Source of the DNA: CAZWHE01 sp964633825
GTDB taxonomy: Bacteria > Planctomycetota > B15-G4 > CAYZWU01
Direction of reading: 5' to 3'
Assembly: GCA_964633825.1 (NCBI GenBank)
Contig: CAZWHE010000059.1
Span: 1-22,071 of the forward strand
Length of the DNA stretch: 22,071 nt
Positions 6,579 to 14,182 of this stretch are shown one piece after another; the first letter of the stretch is position 1, and each line of letters opens with the position of its first letter. A program made the position numbers and the translations under genes. A model generated the notes under the pieces. That model was not told the DNA's origin and did not search any database. It saw only the letters and a list, made by a program, of their open reading frames with translations.

Positions 6579-7410
6579 CGACCCCCGCGATCTTGTCGAC
6601 AACGGCCTGGAAGACCCACCGCGGGGTCGAGGCGCCGGCCGTAATGCCCACCGAGTCGACTTCAGCGAGGTTGGTTATAGAGATGTCATTGTCCGTTTCG
6701 ATGTGAAACACCGTGGTTCCCGCACTTCGAGCGAGCTCGGCAAGCCGGACCGTGTTAGCGCTGTGCGCTCCTCCCACAACGATGACGGCCTTCACTTCCT
6801 TTGCAATCGCCAGGATCTCGTTCTGTCTGTTTTCGGTGGCGCTGCAGATCGTGTTGTGAATGACCGCGCCGGGAAACCGCTCCAGAACGGTTTTTTCGAT
6901 TCGATTGAACTGCGCCGAATTCTGTGTTGTTTGAGCCACGAGGCAGGGATTCCTGAGTGAGGGAATGAATTTCACCTCTTCCGGTGAGTTGACAACTTCT
7001 CCCCGATCGCAGGCGTAACCGAGCAGACCGACAACCTCGGCATGGTCTCTGTCTCCGGCAATGATCGTTTCACCACCCTCTGCGGTGTGCTGCTCGATGA
7101 TGTTTTGGGCATGGCGCACATGAGAGCAGGTCATGTCACGGATAGTGATACCGGGTTTTTCGCATGCCAGGCGCATTTTGGGAGTGATCCCGTGGGCCCT
7201 GATGAAAAGAATGCCCGAGTCGATCTCTGAGGGATCGGAAATAATGCGCACGTTCCGGGAGCGCAGCAGTTCGATCGCCTGGTTGTTGTGGACGAGAGGA
7301 CCGAGTGTATAGATGGCATCGCGGTGCTTCTCAGTCGCCTCGATCACGGCATTCATGGCGCGCTTCACGCCCATACAGAAGCCGGCTGTCTTTGCAACGA
7401 TGATTTTCAT
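6556..7410 (-). CDS. ispH: 4-hydroxy-3-methylbut-2-enyl diphosphate reductase
   Basis: This iron-sulfur enzyme reduces HMBPP to IPP and DMAPP, the last step of the MEP isoprenoid route. The 284 residues show the three conserved cluster ligands: C12 (GFCMGVKRA), C95 (DMTCSHV) and C189 (NTICSATENRQ). The RAHG segment (71-74), the QTTQNS motif (160-165) and the C-terminal GITAGASTPRW are also present, so the enzyme looks complete. The ATG at 7410 lies 4 bases after the M16 peptidase stop, so the two genes share a transcript although their functions are not obviously linked. The C-terminal six codons and the stop lie within the REP-like palindrome 6537-6578, so the normal C-terminus may have been replaced or extended by a repeat insertion. 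Confidence 0.97.
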   Translation of the reverse strand: MKIIVAKTAGFCMGVKRAMNAVIEATEKHRDAIYTLGPLVHNNQAIELLRSRNVRIISDPSEIDSGILFIRAHGITPKMRLACEKPGITIRDMTCSHVRHAQNIIEQHTAEGGETIIAGDRDHAEVVGLLGYACDRGEVVNSPEEVKFIPSLRNPCLVAQTTQNSAQFNRIEKTVLERFPGAVIHNTICSATENRQNEILAIAKEVKAVIVVGGAHSANTVRLAELARSAGTTVFHIETDNDISITNLAEVDSVGITAGASTPRWVFQAVVDKIAGVAGGHNTH

Positions 7411-7414
7411 CTTA

Positions 7415-10105
7415 TCACTTTGGCTTTACAGTGACGGTGCAGCATGCCTCTTCCGTGAAGATGCGGCGCGCAACGCGTCTCACGTCTGCAGGCGTCACAC
7501 TCTGAATCATGTCGTGTTTCCGCCTGATGTAATCGAAACCCTTGCCATAGAGCTCGTAGAAAGCCAGGTCGATCGCGATCGCCATCACTTCCTCGTGCCT
7601 GGATGCTTCTTGCGACAGAAGAACCCTGCCTGCGTTTTCGAGGAGTGATGGTTCGACGAGATCGTTTTTTAGGATATGGATCTCGTCGAAATACCCCTTC
7701 AGAATCTCGCGCACTCTCCCCGCGTCTTTAGTGTCTGCCTGGAGCCAGAACAATCCCCTGTCGAAACCGGCCGTGAACCGGGCGCTCGTGTAATAGACGA
7801 GGCCGCGGCGTTTTCGAAGGTTTTCCTTGAGACGCTCGCTGAGTATGGCCGTTATGAGGGGAAGGGCGGTCATGTCAGGATCGTTTCGGGAAAGGCCTGC
7901 GAACCCGAGAAGGCACGAGGTCTGGTGAATTCCGGGAAGGGCGATCACTTTGTCCCGCTTTTCCGTCAGGGGCTGGGAGGCGGGGACATCGGGAACGGCC
8001 AGCCTGCCTTGCATGGAACCGAAAAGCCTTTCGAGCTCGGAGAGAGCCGTCTCCGGATCGACTGCGCCCACCACCGAGATCACAATGTTTTCGGGAACAA
8101 CAAAGGAGTGGCCCAACAGTTCCAGGCTTTCGGGGGTGATGTTATTCAGTGAAGCTTCCGTTCCGGCGGGGTTCATGGAATAAGGGTGGGATCCGTGGAT
8201 TTCTTTCTCGAGCTCCCTGAACGCTCTGGAGCGAGGATTCTTGCCGGCCTGCCGGAGCGAGAGCACGGTCGTTTTCCTGCGGCGATCCAGCTCATCGGCC
8301 GGGTAGAGGGGGCGGCAAAGAAGCTCGTGAAGGAGCTCGCATCCCAGCTTCCAGTCGTTTTTCATCGTTTTGACCGTGGTAAAAAAGATGTCCTTGTCGG
8401 CGCCGGATTCGATGGAGATTCCCTTTTCTCTTTGTATGTCGTCCAGTTCTTCTTGCGAGTATTTTTCCGTGCCGCACTTGGCCAAGGAGGCGATCATGCC
8501 GAACGAGCCGTTGTTGATTTCATTCTCTAATCGCACGCCGCCGGCGCCCATGGCGGCCAGGACGGCTACGGGGGATTCCTCATTCCGGCTGACGACGACG
8601 GGAATCCCGTTGGAAAGCTCGTGGAGAGCTGGTTCCTCCACAACGGGAGGGAGGATCTTCTTCTCTTCGCTTAGAGCTTTTTTCAAAAAACCTTCCGGTC
8701 CCATGGCGACCTGAATCATCGAAACCGGATCGAGATATTGTCCGGCTGCGCGCATCACGTCGCCGGGCGTCACCTTTCGGAGATTTTGCAGATAATGAAG
8801 GTCGAATTCCGGGTGGAGACGATTGAGCCAGGTTTTCCCGAGGTGCCGGCCGATTTTATCCACCTTGGAGAGGCTGAGAACGATCCGCTCACCGATGCGG
8901 TCAGCCGATTTCGCGATCAGTTCGGAGTCGATTTTATCGGTCCTGAACAGCTCCATTTCTGCAAGGAGGCGGTCGCGAAAATCTGAAAATCCGACATCGG
9001 GGCGGAGCCGAAACTTGATATAGAACCGCCCCTTGTAAAAGGGGGTGTAGTGGCCGGCGCTGACGGCTTCCACGCTGCTTTCGGGCTCCTCGATAATCAA
9101 CTTCCTGTGGAGGACCGATGCTTTGCCGCGGCCCAGGATATCGGCGAGAATGTCGAGGGCGTACAGATCGGGGTGGTGGATCCCGACCGTGGGGAAGGAG
9201 AACTCGCCCGAGATGAATTCGACCTGCTCGTTTTCGAAAAGCTCTATCGTCTGGGTGTTTCGCGGCGGCTCGGGCGGCATGGCGACGTGGGGCAGAATCC
9301 CGCGCTCGAAGAGGGGCGCGTCGGGATCGGGGCCGATAAAGGTCTCGTACGCCCAGGCGATCACGTCATCGGCGCCCACGTCTCCGGCCACGACGAGGGC
9401 CATGTTGTTGGGGACGTACCGCGTTTTATAATAGTCCATCAGGTCCTGCCGTTTCAGGTTTTTCAGGTGATCGATGTAACCGATGACGGGAACCCGGGCG
9501 GGATGAATCCTGTAAACCTTCTCGAAGATACGCTGGCGCAGCACGAAGGCGGGATTGTCGAGGTTGCGGGAAGCCTCGTTGAGAACGGCGTTGATCTCTT
9601 CGGACAAAATATCCTCTTTCAAGGAGGCGTGCATAACCTGGTGGCCGATCATGCGAATCGCGTCGCGGGCCGACTCGGCGGCAACGGTACAGTGAAAAAC
9701 GGTCCGGTCCTGGCTCGTATACGCATTGACCCGGCCTCCCAGGTCGCGGGCGAGGCGGGTGATCTCGTTGCGCTCCCAGGCCTGAAAGAGAACGCTGCCG
9801 TTTTTGTCCTTCACCTCGTCGGTGCCGTCGAAGAGCATGTGCTCCAGGAAATGGGAAAGACCCGATCCGAGCCGTTCGCCCTCGTAGATCGAACCGGCTC
9901 TGAACCAGGCCTGGACGCTGACGATGGGGGCCGTGTGCTTTTCCTTGATGATCAGGTCGAGTCCGTTGGGAAGAGTGACGCGGGTGACGCCGGCGTAATA
10001 GTTTTCAAGAAAATCGGAGCGCCAGTCTCCGTCCGCTGCAGAGGCGAGGGAGACGATCAGGAAGCTCGCCGACAAGACGATGAGTCGAGTAACAACAGCT
10101 TTCAT
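7415..10105 (-). CDS. M16-family zinc peptidase, two modules in one chain, exported
   Basis: This 896-residue protein belongs to the pitrilysin/insulinase clan. An N-terminal signal peptide (residues 1-23, ending SLASAA) points to a periplasmic site. The first M16 module has the inverted zinc motif H85-F-L-E88-H89 and a likely third ligand E170 in EEINAVLNE, so it should be active on peptides. The second module starts near residue 505 (ALHELSNGIPVVV). Where HxxEH is expected it reads NGSFGMIASL, so it is the non-catalytic partner that closes the chamber, as in single-chain M16 enzymes. The start is the ATG at 10105, with GGGAGGG six bases upstream; an upstream extension to 10138 would precede the signal peptide. 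ispH follows after 4 bases. Natural substrates cannot be read from the sequence. Confidence 0.93.
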   Translation of the reverse strand: MKAVVTRLIVLSASFLIVSLASAADGDWRSDFLENYYAGVTRVTLPNGLDLIIKEKHTAPIVSVQAWFRAGSIYEGERLGSGLSHFLEHMLFDGTDEVKDKNGSVLFQAWERNEITRLARDLGGRVNAYTSQDRTVFHCTVAAESARDAIRMIGHQVMHASLKEDILSEEINAVLNEASRNLDNPAFVLRQRIFEKVYRIHPARVPVIGYIDHLKNLKRQDLMDYYKTRYVPNNMALVVAGDVGADDVIAWAYETFIGPDPDAPLFERGILPHVAMPPEPPRNTQTIELFENEQVEFISGEFSFPTVGIHHPDLYALDILADILGRGKASVLHRKLIIEEPESSVEAVSAGHYTPFYKGRFYIKFRLRPDVGFSDFRDRLLAEMELFRTDKIDSELIAKSADRIGERIVLSLSKVDKIGRHLGKTWLNRLHPEFDLHYLQNLRKVTPGDVMRAAGQYLDPVSMIQVAMGPEGFLKKALSEEKKILPPVVEEPALHELSNGIPVVVSRNEESPVAVLAAMGAGGVRLENEINNGSFGMIASLAKCGTEKYSQEELDDIQREKGISIESGADKDIFFTTVKTMKNDWKLGCELLHELLCRPLYPADELDRRRKTTVLSLRQAGKNPRSRAFRELEKEIHGSHPYSMNPAGTEASLNNITPESLELLGHSFVVPENIVISVVGAVDPETALSELERLFGSMQGRLAVPDVPASQPLTEKRDKVIALPGIHQTSCLLGFAGLSRNDPDMTALPLITAILSERLKENLRKRRGLVYYTSARFTAGFDRGLFWLQADTKDAGRVREILKGYFDEIHILKNDLVEPSLLENAGRVLLSQEASRHEEVMAIAIDLAFYELYGKGFDYIRRKHDMIQSVTPADVRRVARRIFTEEACCTVTVKPK

Positions 10106-10269
10106 CGAGCCCTCCCGGTCTTTTCTGCTCAATAACAACCAGCCTCGATAACAATCATATCATGGGACAAATTCTCGTATATTTGATTTATATTAGCACG
10201 AGAGTCTTTTGTATCATTCCCGGCGCAGTACGAATACTCCCGGAAAGATCCTTCGGGCGAGAAAGAAAT

Positions 10270-11694
10270 ATGAGAAACACACTGCTCACCGCAGGCATGG
10301 CGGTCACACTCATTCTCCTTGCCGGAATCGGTCTCTATCTGACCGCCTGCTGGAGTGGGGACGATACGGGTGAGGGAACCAATGTCCTTCTCATTGTTGT
10401 CGACACCCTGAGGGCGGACAAGCTCGGCTGCTACGGCAACGGTCTCGGCCTCACGCCTCATATGGACGCTTTCGCCTCGGAGGGCGTTCTTTTCAAGAAC
10501 GCCTTTTCCCACGCGCCCTGGACGCTCCCTTCTTTCGCATCGATGCTCACGTCCACCTATCCGGCCCAGCACGGGGCCGGCGGCTCCCTTCCGGCTCGGA
10601 CGACAAGCGGTCTCAAGGGGGGATTCACCAGTCTCCGGCCGGGAATCCGCACTCTGGGAGAAACTTTCCAGGATGCCGGCTACAGAACCGGGGCTGTTGT
10701 GAACGTGCTCTTTGTTACCAAAGATTTCGGCATGGAGAGGGGATTCGACGACCTCGACTACGTATCGTCGGAAAACAACCAACAGCACCTGCTGCGGACG
10801 GCGGAGAAAACGACCGACACGGCCTTGAACTGGATCAGGAAGAAGGACAACAAGCCCTTCTTTCTTCTCGTGCACTATTTCGATCCCCATCTTGCTTATG
10901 AGCCTCCTGAAGAGTTTCGCCGGAAGTATGCTCTCGAAGGGGACCGTGAGGGCCGGGGGCTTCTGTTCGGAAACAGAAAAGATATCGTCGAATACCGGCG
11001 GGGCAACTACATCCTCGGGAAAAACAAAATCGAACGGCTCGAAGCCTTGTATCACGGTGAAGTGGCGTTTACCGACAGAGAGGTGGGCCGATTGCTGGCC
11101 GAGCTCGGGAAGGATCGCTTGGCACCGAACACTCTTGTTGTCATCACGTCCGACCATGGAGAAGAGTTTTACGACCACGGCGGTTTCGAGCACGGCCACA
11201 CTCTCTATGACGAGCTGCTTCACATACCCCTCATGATCCGTTTGGACGGCCGGATCCCGGCCGGGACCGTGGTGGAGCCGGCGGTCAGGCATCTCGATCT
11301 GGCGCCCACTATATGCCGATTGACGGGTTTGGAGAGCGAAAAGCAGCATGAAGGCCTCGATCTGATGCCTTTGATGAAAAATGGAGCGCCCGGCGATGAC
11401 AGGCCTGTCTTCTGCGAGGGTAATTTCTGGGGACCGACTCGGTTTTCAAGGAGAGCGGGGAGATATAAAACGATCGTTCACACCCCGGGAGGCCGAACCG
11501 AAATCTACGACCTGGTGAGCGATCCCGGCGAAAAAACCAACCTTGCAGGCCGGGATCCCGATCTCACCAACCGGCTCAAAGCCGATCTCTCTATTGTCCG
11601 TCAGGGCATGATGATCAAGGCGGGCACGGCTTCTAACGTTTCGCTCACGCCCGAGATGGAAGAACATCTCCGCGCGCTCGGGTACCTGGATTAA
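10270..11694 (+). CDS. Sulfatase/alkaline-phosphatase-superfamily lipoprotein with Thr at the nucleophile position
   Basis: The 474 residues begin with a lipoprotein signal: a hydrophobic stretch ending in lipobox LTAC with Cys at 27, so the protein is membrane-anchored outside the cytoplasm. The sulfatase fold is clear from D45 in VVDTLRADKLGCYG, FDPHLAY with H207, SDHGEEF with D295 and H296, and H308/H310 in EHGH. The position normally held by the formylglycine Cys or Ser is T85 in APWTLPSFASMLTS. It therefore should not be matured to formylglycine. Superfamily members with Thr there include phosphoethanolamine transferases and lipoteichoic-acid synthase, so a phospho-transfer or phosphodiester role is as likely as sulfate hydrolysis. 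The start at 10270 is chosen over 10162 because it places the signal sequence first. The gene is divergent from the M16 peptidase. Confidence 0.88.
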   Translation: MRNTLLTAGMAVTLILLAGIGLYLTACWSGDDTGEGTNVLLIVVDTLRADKLGCYGNGLGLTPHMDAFASEGVLFKNAFSHAPWTLPSFASMLTSTYPAQHGAGGSLPARTTSGLKGGFTSLRPGIRTLGETFQDAGYRTGAVVNVLFVTKDFGMERGFDDLDYVSSENNQQHLLRTAEKTTDTALNWIRKKDNKPFFLLVHYFDPHLAYEPPEEFRRKYALEGDREGRGLLFGNRKDIVEYRRGNYILGKNKIERLEALYHGEVAFTDREVGRLLAELGKDRLAPNTLVVITSDHGEEFYDHGGFEHGHTLYDELLHIPLMIRLDGRIPAGTVVEPAVRHLDLAPTICRLTGLESEKQHEGLDLMPLMKNGAPGDDRPVFCEGNFWGPTRFSRRAGRYKTIVHTPGGRTEIYDLVSDPGEKTNLAGRDPDLTNRLKADLSIVRQGMMIKAGTASNVSLTPEMEEHLRALGYLD

Positions 11695-11737
11695 AAAGCA
11701 GGCAAAAAAACGGGGTTCGTCTCTTTGCCTACTTTTT
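11693..11737. terminator. Bidirectional terminator between convergent genes
   Basis: AAAAAGCAGGCAAA (11693-11706) pairs with TTTGCCTACTTTTT (11724-11737) with one mismatch around a 17-base loop. The A-rich start and T-rich end let it act in both directions. It overlaps the stop codons of both the sulfatase-type gene (11692-11694) and the DUF368 gene (11729-11731). Confidence 0.75.
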
Positions 11738-12712
11738 AATCCTGCCGAAACGGGTCACTCCGGCCGCACCGATGAGCCCGGCCAGGAGCGCCAGGCCGCA
11801 CCGGCCGCACAGCGCCAGGTCGCCTTCCATGCTTCCGGGCAGCCTGTTGGGCGCCGTTGCAATGACGATCTCTCTCTTTTCATTGCCCGATGAATCGAGA
11901 ATCTTCGTTCCCGATTCGAAGTCTTTTATGGGCCAGAGAATCCAGAGCGAGCCGATGATCAGGCCGATCAGGAATGCCAGCGTGCGCGAACGGTGCTTTT
12001 TCAGGAGCCACGCCATGAGCCGGGAAAAGAGGATCAGCCCGGCAATGCATCCCAATCCGAGCAGGGCCAGGAAGATCAGGGACGATTGTTCGAGGTTCGT
12101 GATTTCCTTGATGTGGCGGATCGTGGGCTGGTAAAGGCCGAGAACGAGAAGGCAGAATGACCCCGAAACACCCGGCAGGATCATGGCCGAAATGGCCAGG
12201 ACACCGCCGAGAACGATGATCTGAGGCTCGGGATCACCCGCAGCGCCGCCCACATCGCACCTGGAAACCCAGACCGTCAGAGCCGCGCCCGGGATGATCC
12301 ACATGAGATTCAAAAAGGTTTTTCGGCTCATCATCCGGTAGGGGACGGCGATGGACGGGATAATGAGACCGATAAAGAAGGCGAGTGTGACGCTCGGGTG
12401 CTCGCTCAACAGAAAATCGATGAGCCACGCACAGGCGATGAGCGAGAGGACGGCCCCTCCTCCGATGCAAAGAAGAAAAGCGGCATCGGTCCTCTTCCAT
12501 TCGTTGAGGAGCTTCTGCCGCGATCGGGAAGAGAAAGGCCTGCGGACAGCGGCCAGCACGGTCTTGACCAGATCGAGGTCGAAGCTTTTTAGGGAGTTGA
12601 CGAGCCTGTCGAAAATGCCCAGGATCAGGGCAAACGTTCCGCCGCTGACGCCGGGTATGATGTTGGCGATGCCGATGAGAAAGCCTTTGACGAGATAAAT
12701 CATCTGTTTCAA
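11729..12712 (-). CDS. DUF368 polyprenyl-phosphate transporter family membrane protein
   Basis: This 327-residue integral membrane protein has about eight hydrophobic segments. It shows the duplicated signature of the DUF368 family: IPGVSGGT at 19-26 and LPGVSGSF at 179-186, marking two inverted halves. Published work on DUF368 (PopT) supports recycling of undecaprenyl phosphate to the inner side of the membrane for cell-wall and glycan synthesis; that role is taken from the family, not shown here. The start is a TTG at 12712 with GGAG seven bases upstream; an internal ATG at 12703 lacks a ribosome site. A short loop near 274-300 (ESGTKILDSSGNEKR) may extend outside the membrane. The gene is divergent from the methyltransferase across 98 bp and ends inside a bidirectional terminator. 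Confidence 0.92.
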   Translation of the reverse strand: MKQMIYLVKGFLIGIANIIPGVSGGTFALILGIFDRLVNSLKSFDLDLVKTVLAAVRRPFSSRSRQKLLNEWKRTDAAFLLCIGGGAVLSLIACAWLIDFLLSEHPSVTLAFFIGLIIPSIAVPYRMMSRKTFLNLMWIIPGAALTVWVSRCDVGGAAGDPEPQIIVLGGVLAISAMILPGVSGSFCLLVLGLYQPTIRHIKEITNLEQSSLIFLALLGLGCIAGLILFSRLMAWLLKKHRSRTLAFLIGLIIGSLWILWPIKDFESGTKILDSSGNEKREIVIATAPNRLPGSMEGDLALCGRCGLALLAGLIGAAGVTRFGRIKK

Positions 12713-12810
12713 GGAATCGCTCCGTGATCGGCTGTGGCCAACCTGTCCAGGGTCGCAAACAGGGATGAGAGTTTATATCCTTTGGGAGTGAGTACAAGGA
12801 CTTTTGAGGA

Positions 12811-13599
12811 ATGAGCGCCATGAGCTTTGCAGAAGAAGGAATGTTGTGCGACGGTTTCGTGAACTGGGATATCCGGCTGGCCAAGGAAATCCCCTTCCTG
12901 AAAAGCATTCTGGCAGAGAGCGGCGCTCGGAAAGTGGCTGATGTGGCATGCGGGACGGGCATGTACGCCATTGCTCTCGTCCGGGAGGGATTCGGGGTGA
13001 CGGGTTTCGATCCCGAGGAAACGCTTTTAGCCGAAGCCGCGCGAAGGGCCGAGAAAACGGGGATCCGGGCCGAGTGGGTGATTGCGTCGTTTTCCACCCT
13101 TCCTGAAAAGACGGATTCCCGGTTCGACGGTGTTCTCTGTCTCGGCAACTCCCTCTCTCTCGTTCCGCCCGAAGACCTGGACGCCGCGGTGGCCAATATG
13201 GCGGGTCTCGTTGAAAGCGGGGGTCTCTTCATCGCCCACACGATCAACTTTCCCATGCTTGCTTTAAGGGATCAGGAGCCCTGGGGGCCTGTGAAAACGC
13301 TCGATAACGGAGCTCTTCTCCTCAAGGGATTTGTTCCGAGGGAAAAGGGGCCCTGGGATGCTTTTTTCATCTCCCTGAAACCCGGGAAGGGGAATTCCTG
13401 GTCGCGCGAGGTCTGCCGTTTCAGGTTATACCCTCACCCGGCGGAAGCGGTGAATGAAGCCGCTCTCCGGGCCGGTCTCCTTTCGGTTGGTCTCTATGGA
13501 GGATATTCGCAGGAAAATCCGAAGGACGCAAAATCAGCCGATCTGGTTTATGTCTTTACGAATCGAGCCGCTAAGAAACCGCCCCGAGGACATGCTTGA
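12811..13599 (+). CDS. Class I SAM-dependent methyltransferase
   Basis: This 262-residue protein has the Rossmann-like methyltransferase core: motif I DVACGTGMYA at 44-53, the acidic ribose-binding residue in GFDPEE (65-70), and a motif IV region DGVLCLGNSLS. The substrate is unknown; nothing marks it as a nucleic-acid, lipid or quinone enzyme. Two starts are possible: ATG 12811 (AAGGA ten bases upstream) and ATG 12820 (GAGGA nine bases upstream), differing by three residues. The C-terminal region, rich in basic and Pro residues (NRAAKKPPRGHA), overlaps the 3' end of the convergent ruvA by 29 bp. There is no terminator between them, so the two transcripts must overlap. Confidence 0.88.
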   Translation: MSAMSFAEEGMLCDGFVNWDIRLAKEIPFLKSILAESGARKVADVACGTGMYAIALVREGFGVTGFDPEETLLAEAARRAEKTGIRAEWVIASFSTLPEKTDSRFDGVLCLGNSLSLVPPEDLDAAVANMAGLVESGGLFIAHTINFPMLALRDQEPWGPVKTLDNGALLLKGFVPREKGPWDAFFISLKPGKGNSWSREVCRFRLYPHPAEAVNEAALRAGLLSVGLYGGYSQENPKDAKSADLVYVFTNRAAKKPPRGHA

Positions 13600-14167
13600 T
13601 CAGCTTTTCCAGGTCTTCCTCTCCGGGGTGTTGGGAGAGGACTCGCGCGGCCGCGTCGCGCGCTTTGGAACGGGGATATCCGAGTCCGATCAGCGCGGCC
13701 ATGAGGTCTTCGCCCACGTTTCGTGAAATCTCCTTTTCCCGACCCCGCACACCGGCTGCGAGGCCGAGCTCTTCCACCTTCCCCTTCAGTTCGAGGGCGA
13801 TCCGTTTTGCCGTCTTGGCGCCGATGCCCTTGACTCTCTGGAACTGGAGCGCGTTCTCCTGCATGATCGCTTCGATCAACCGGGCCGGCGTGAAGTCCGA
13901 TAGGAGAAGAAGAGCCGTGGCGGCGCCGACTCCGGCCACGGAATTGAGCTTCCTGAACAGTTCCCGCTCGAACTCGGATTCGAAACCGTAGACCTTCATC
14001 GAGTCTTCGCGAACCGCGAGATGACAGATCAGGGTGGCTTCTCCCGAATCAGGCAGGTCGGCCAAAATCCTTCTGGGGACATTGATGGAGAAACCGATTC
14101 CTCCAGTACGAAGCACGACGAAGGATTCGCCTTTTTTGACGATGTCTCCCGTGATGGTGTCGAGCAT
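13571..14167 (-). CDS. ruvA: Holliday junction branch migration protein RuvA
   Basis: The 198-residue protein has the RuvA architecture: an N-terminal OB fold (residues 1-64, starting MLDTITGDIV), two helix-hairpin-helix motifs (LNSVAGVGAATA at 74-85 and VKGIGAKTAKRIA at 112-124), and a small C-terminal three-helix domain (about 150-198) that binds RuvB. A RuvA tetramer grips Holliday junctions and loads the RuvB motor in recombination and repair. ruvB and ruvC are not next to it. It lies 15 bases after the TPR/alpha-CTD gene on the same strand and is probably co-transcribed with it. Its end overlaps the convergent methyltransferase gene. The ribosome site before the ATG at 14167 is weak, which suggests translation depends on the upstream gene. 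Confidence 0.96.
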   Translation of the reverse strand: MLDTITGDIVKKGESFVVLRTGGIGFSINVPRRILADLPDSGEATLICHLAVREDSMKVYGFESEFERELFRKLNSVAGVGAATALLLLSDFTPARLIEAIMQENALQFQRVKGIGAKTAKRIALELKGKVEELGLAAGVRGREKEISRNVGEDLMAALIGLGYPRSKARDAAARVLSQHPGEEDLEKLIKHVLGAVS

Positions 14168-14182
14168 ATGAAAGCTCTGGTT

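Noticed and set aside
5408..6619. 403-codon open frame on the minus strand opposite the secreted-protein gene
   Set aside because: It runs through a strong terminator and the end of ispH, has no ribosome site or recognisable domain, and mirrors a clear signal-peptide gene in low-stop GC-rich codons.
9050..10135. 361-codon plus-strand open frame opposite the M16 peptidase
   Set aside because: It is antisense to a well-defined zinc peptidase module and shows no domain; long antisense frames are common at this base composition.
12234..13256. 340-codon minus-strand frame spanning the DUF368/methyltransferase boundary
   Set aside because: It crosses the divergent promoter region and two well-supported genes in other frames; its translation is Arg/Ser/Pro-rich noise.
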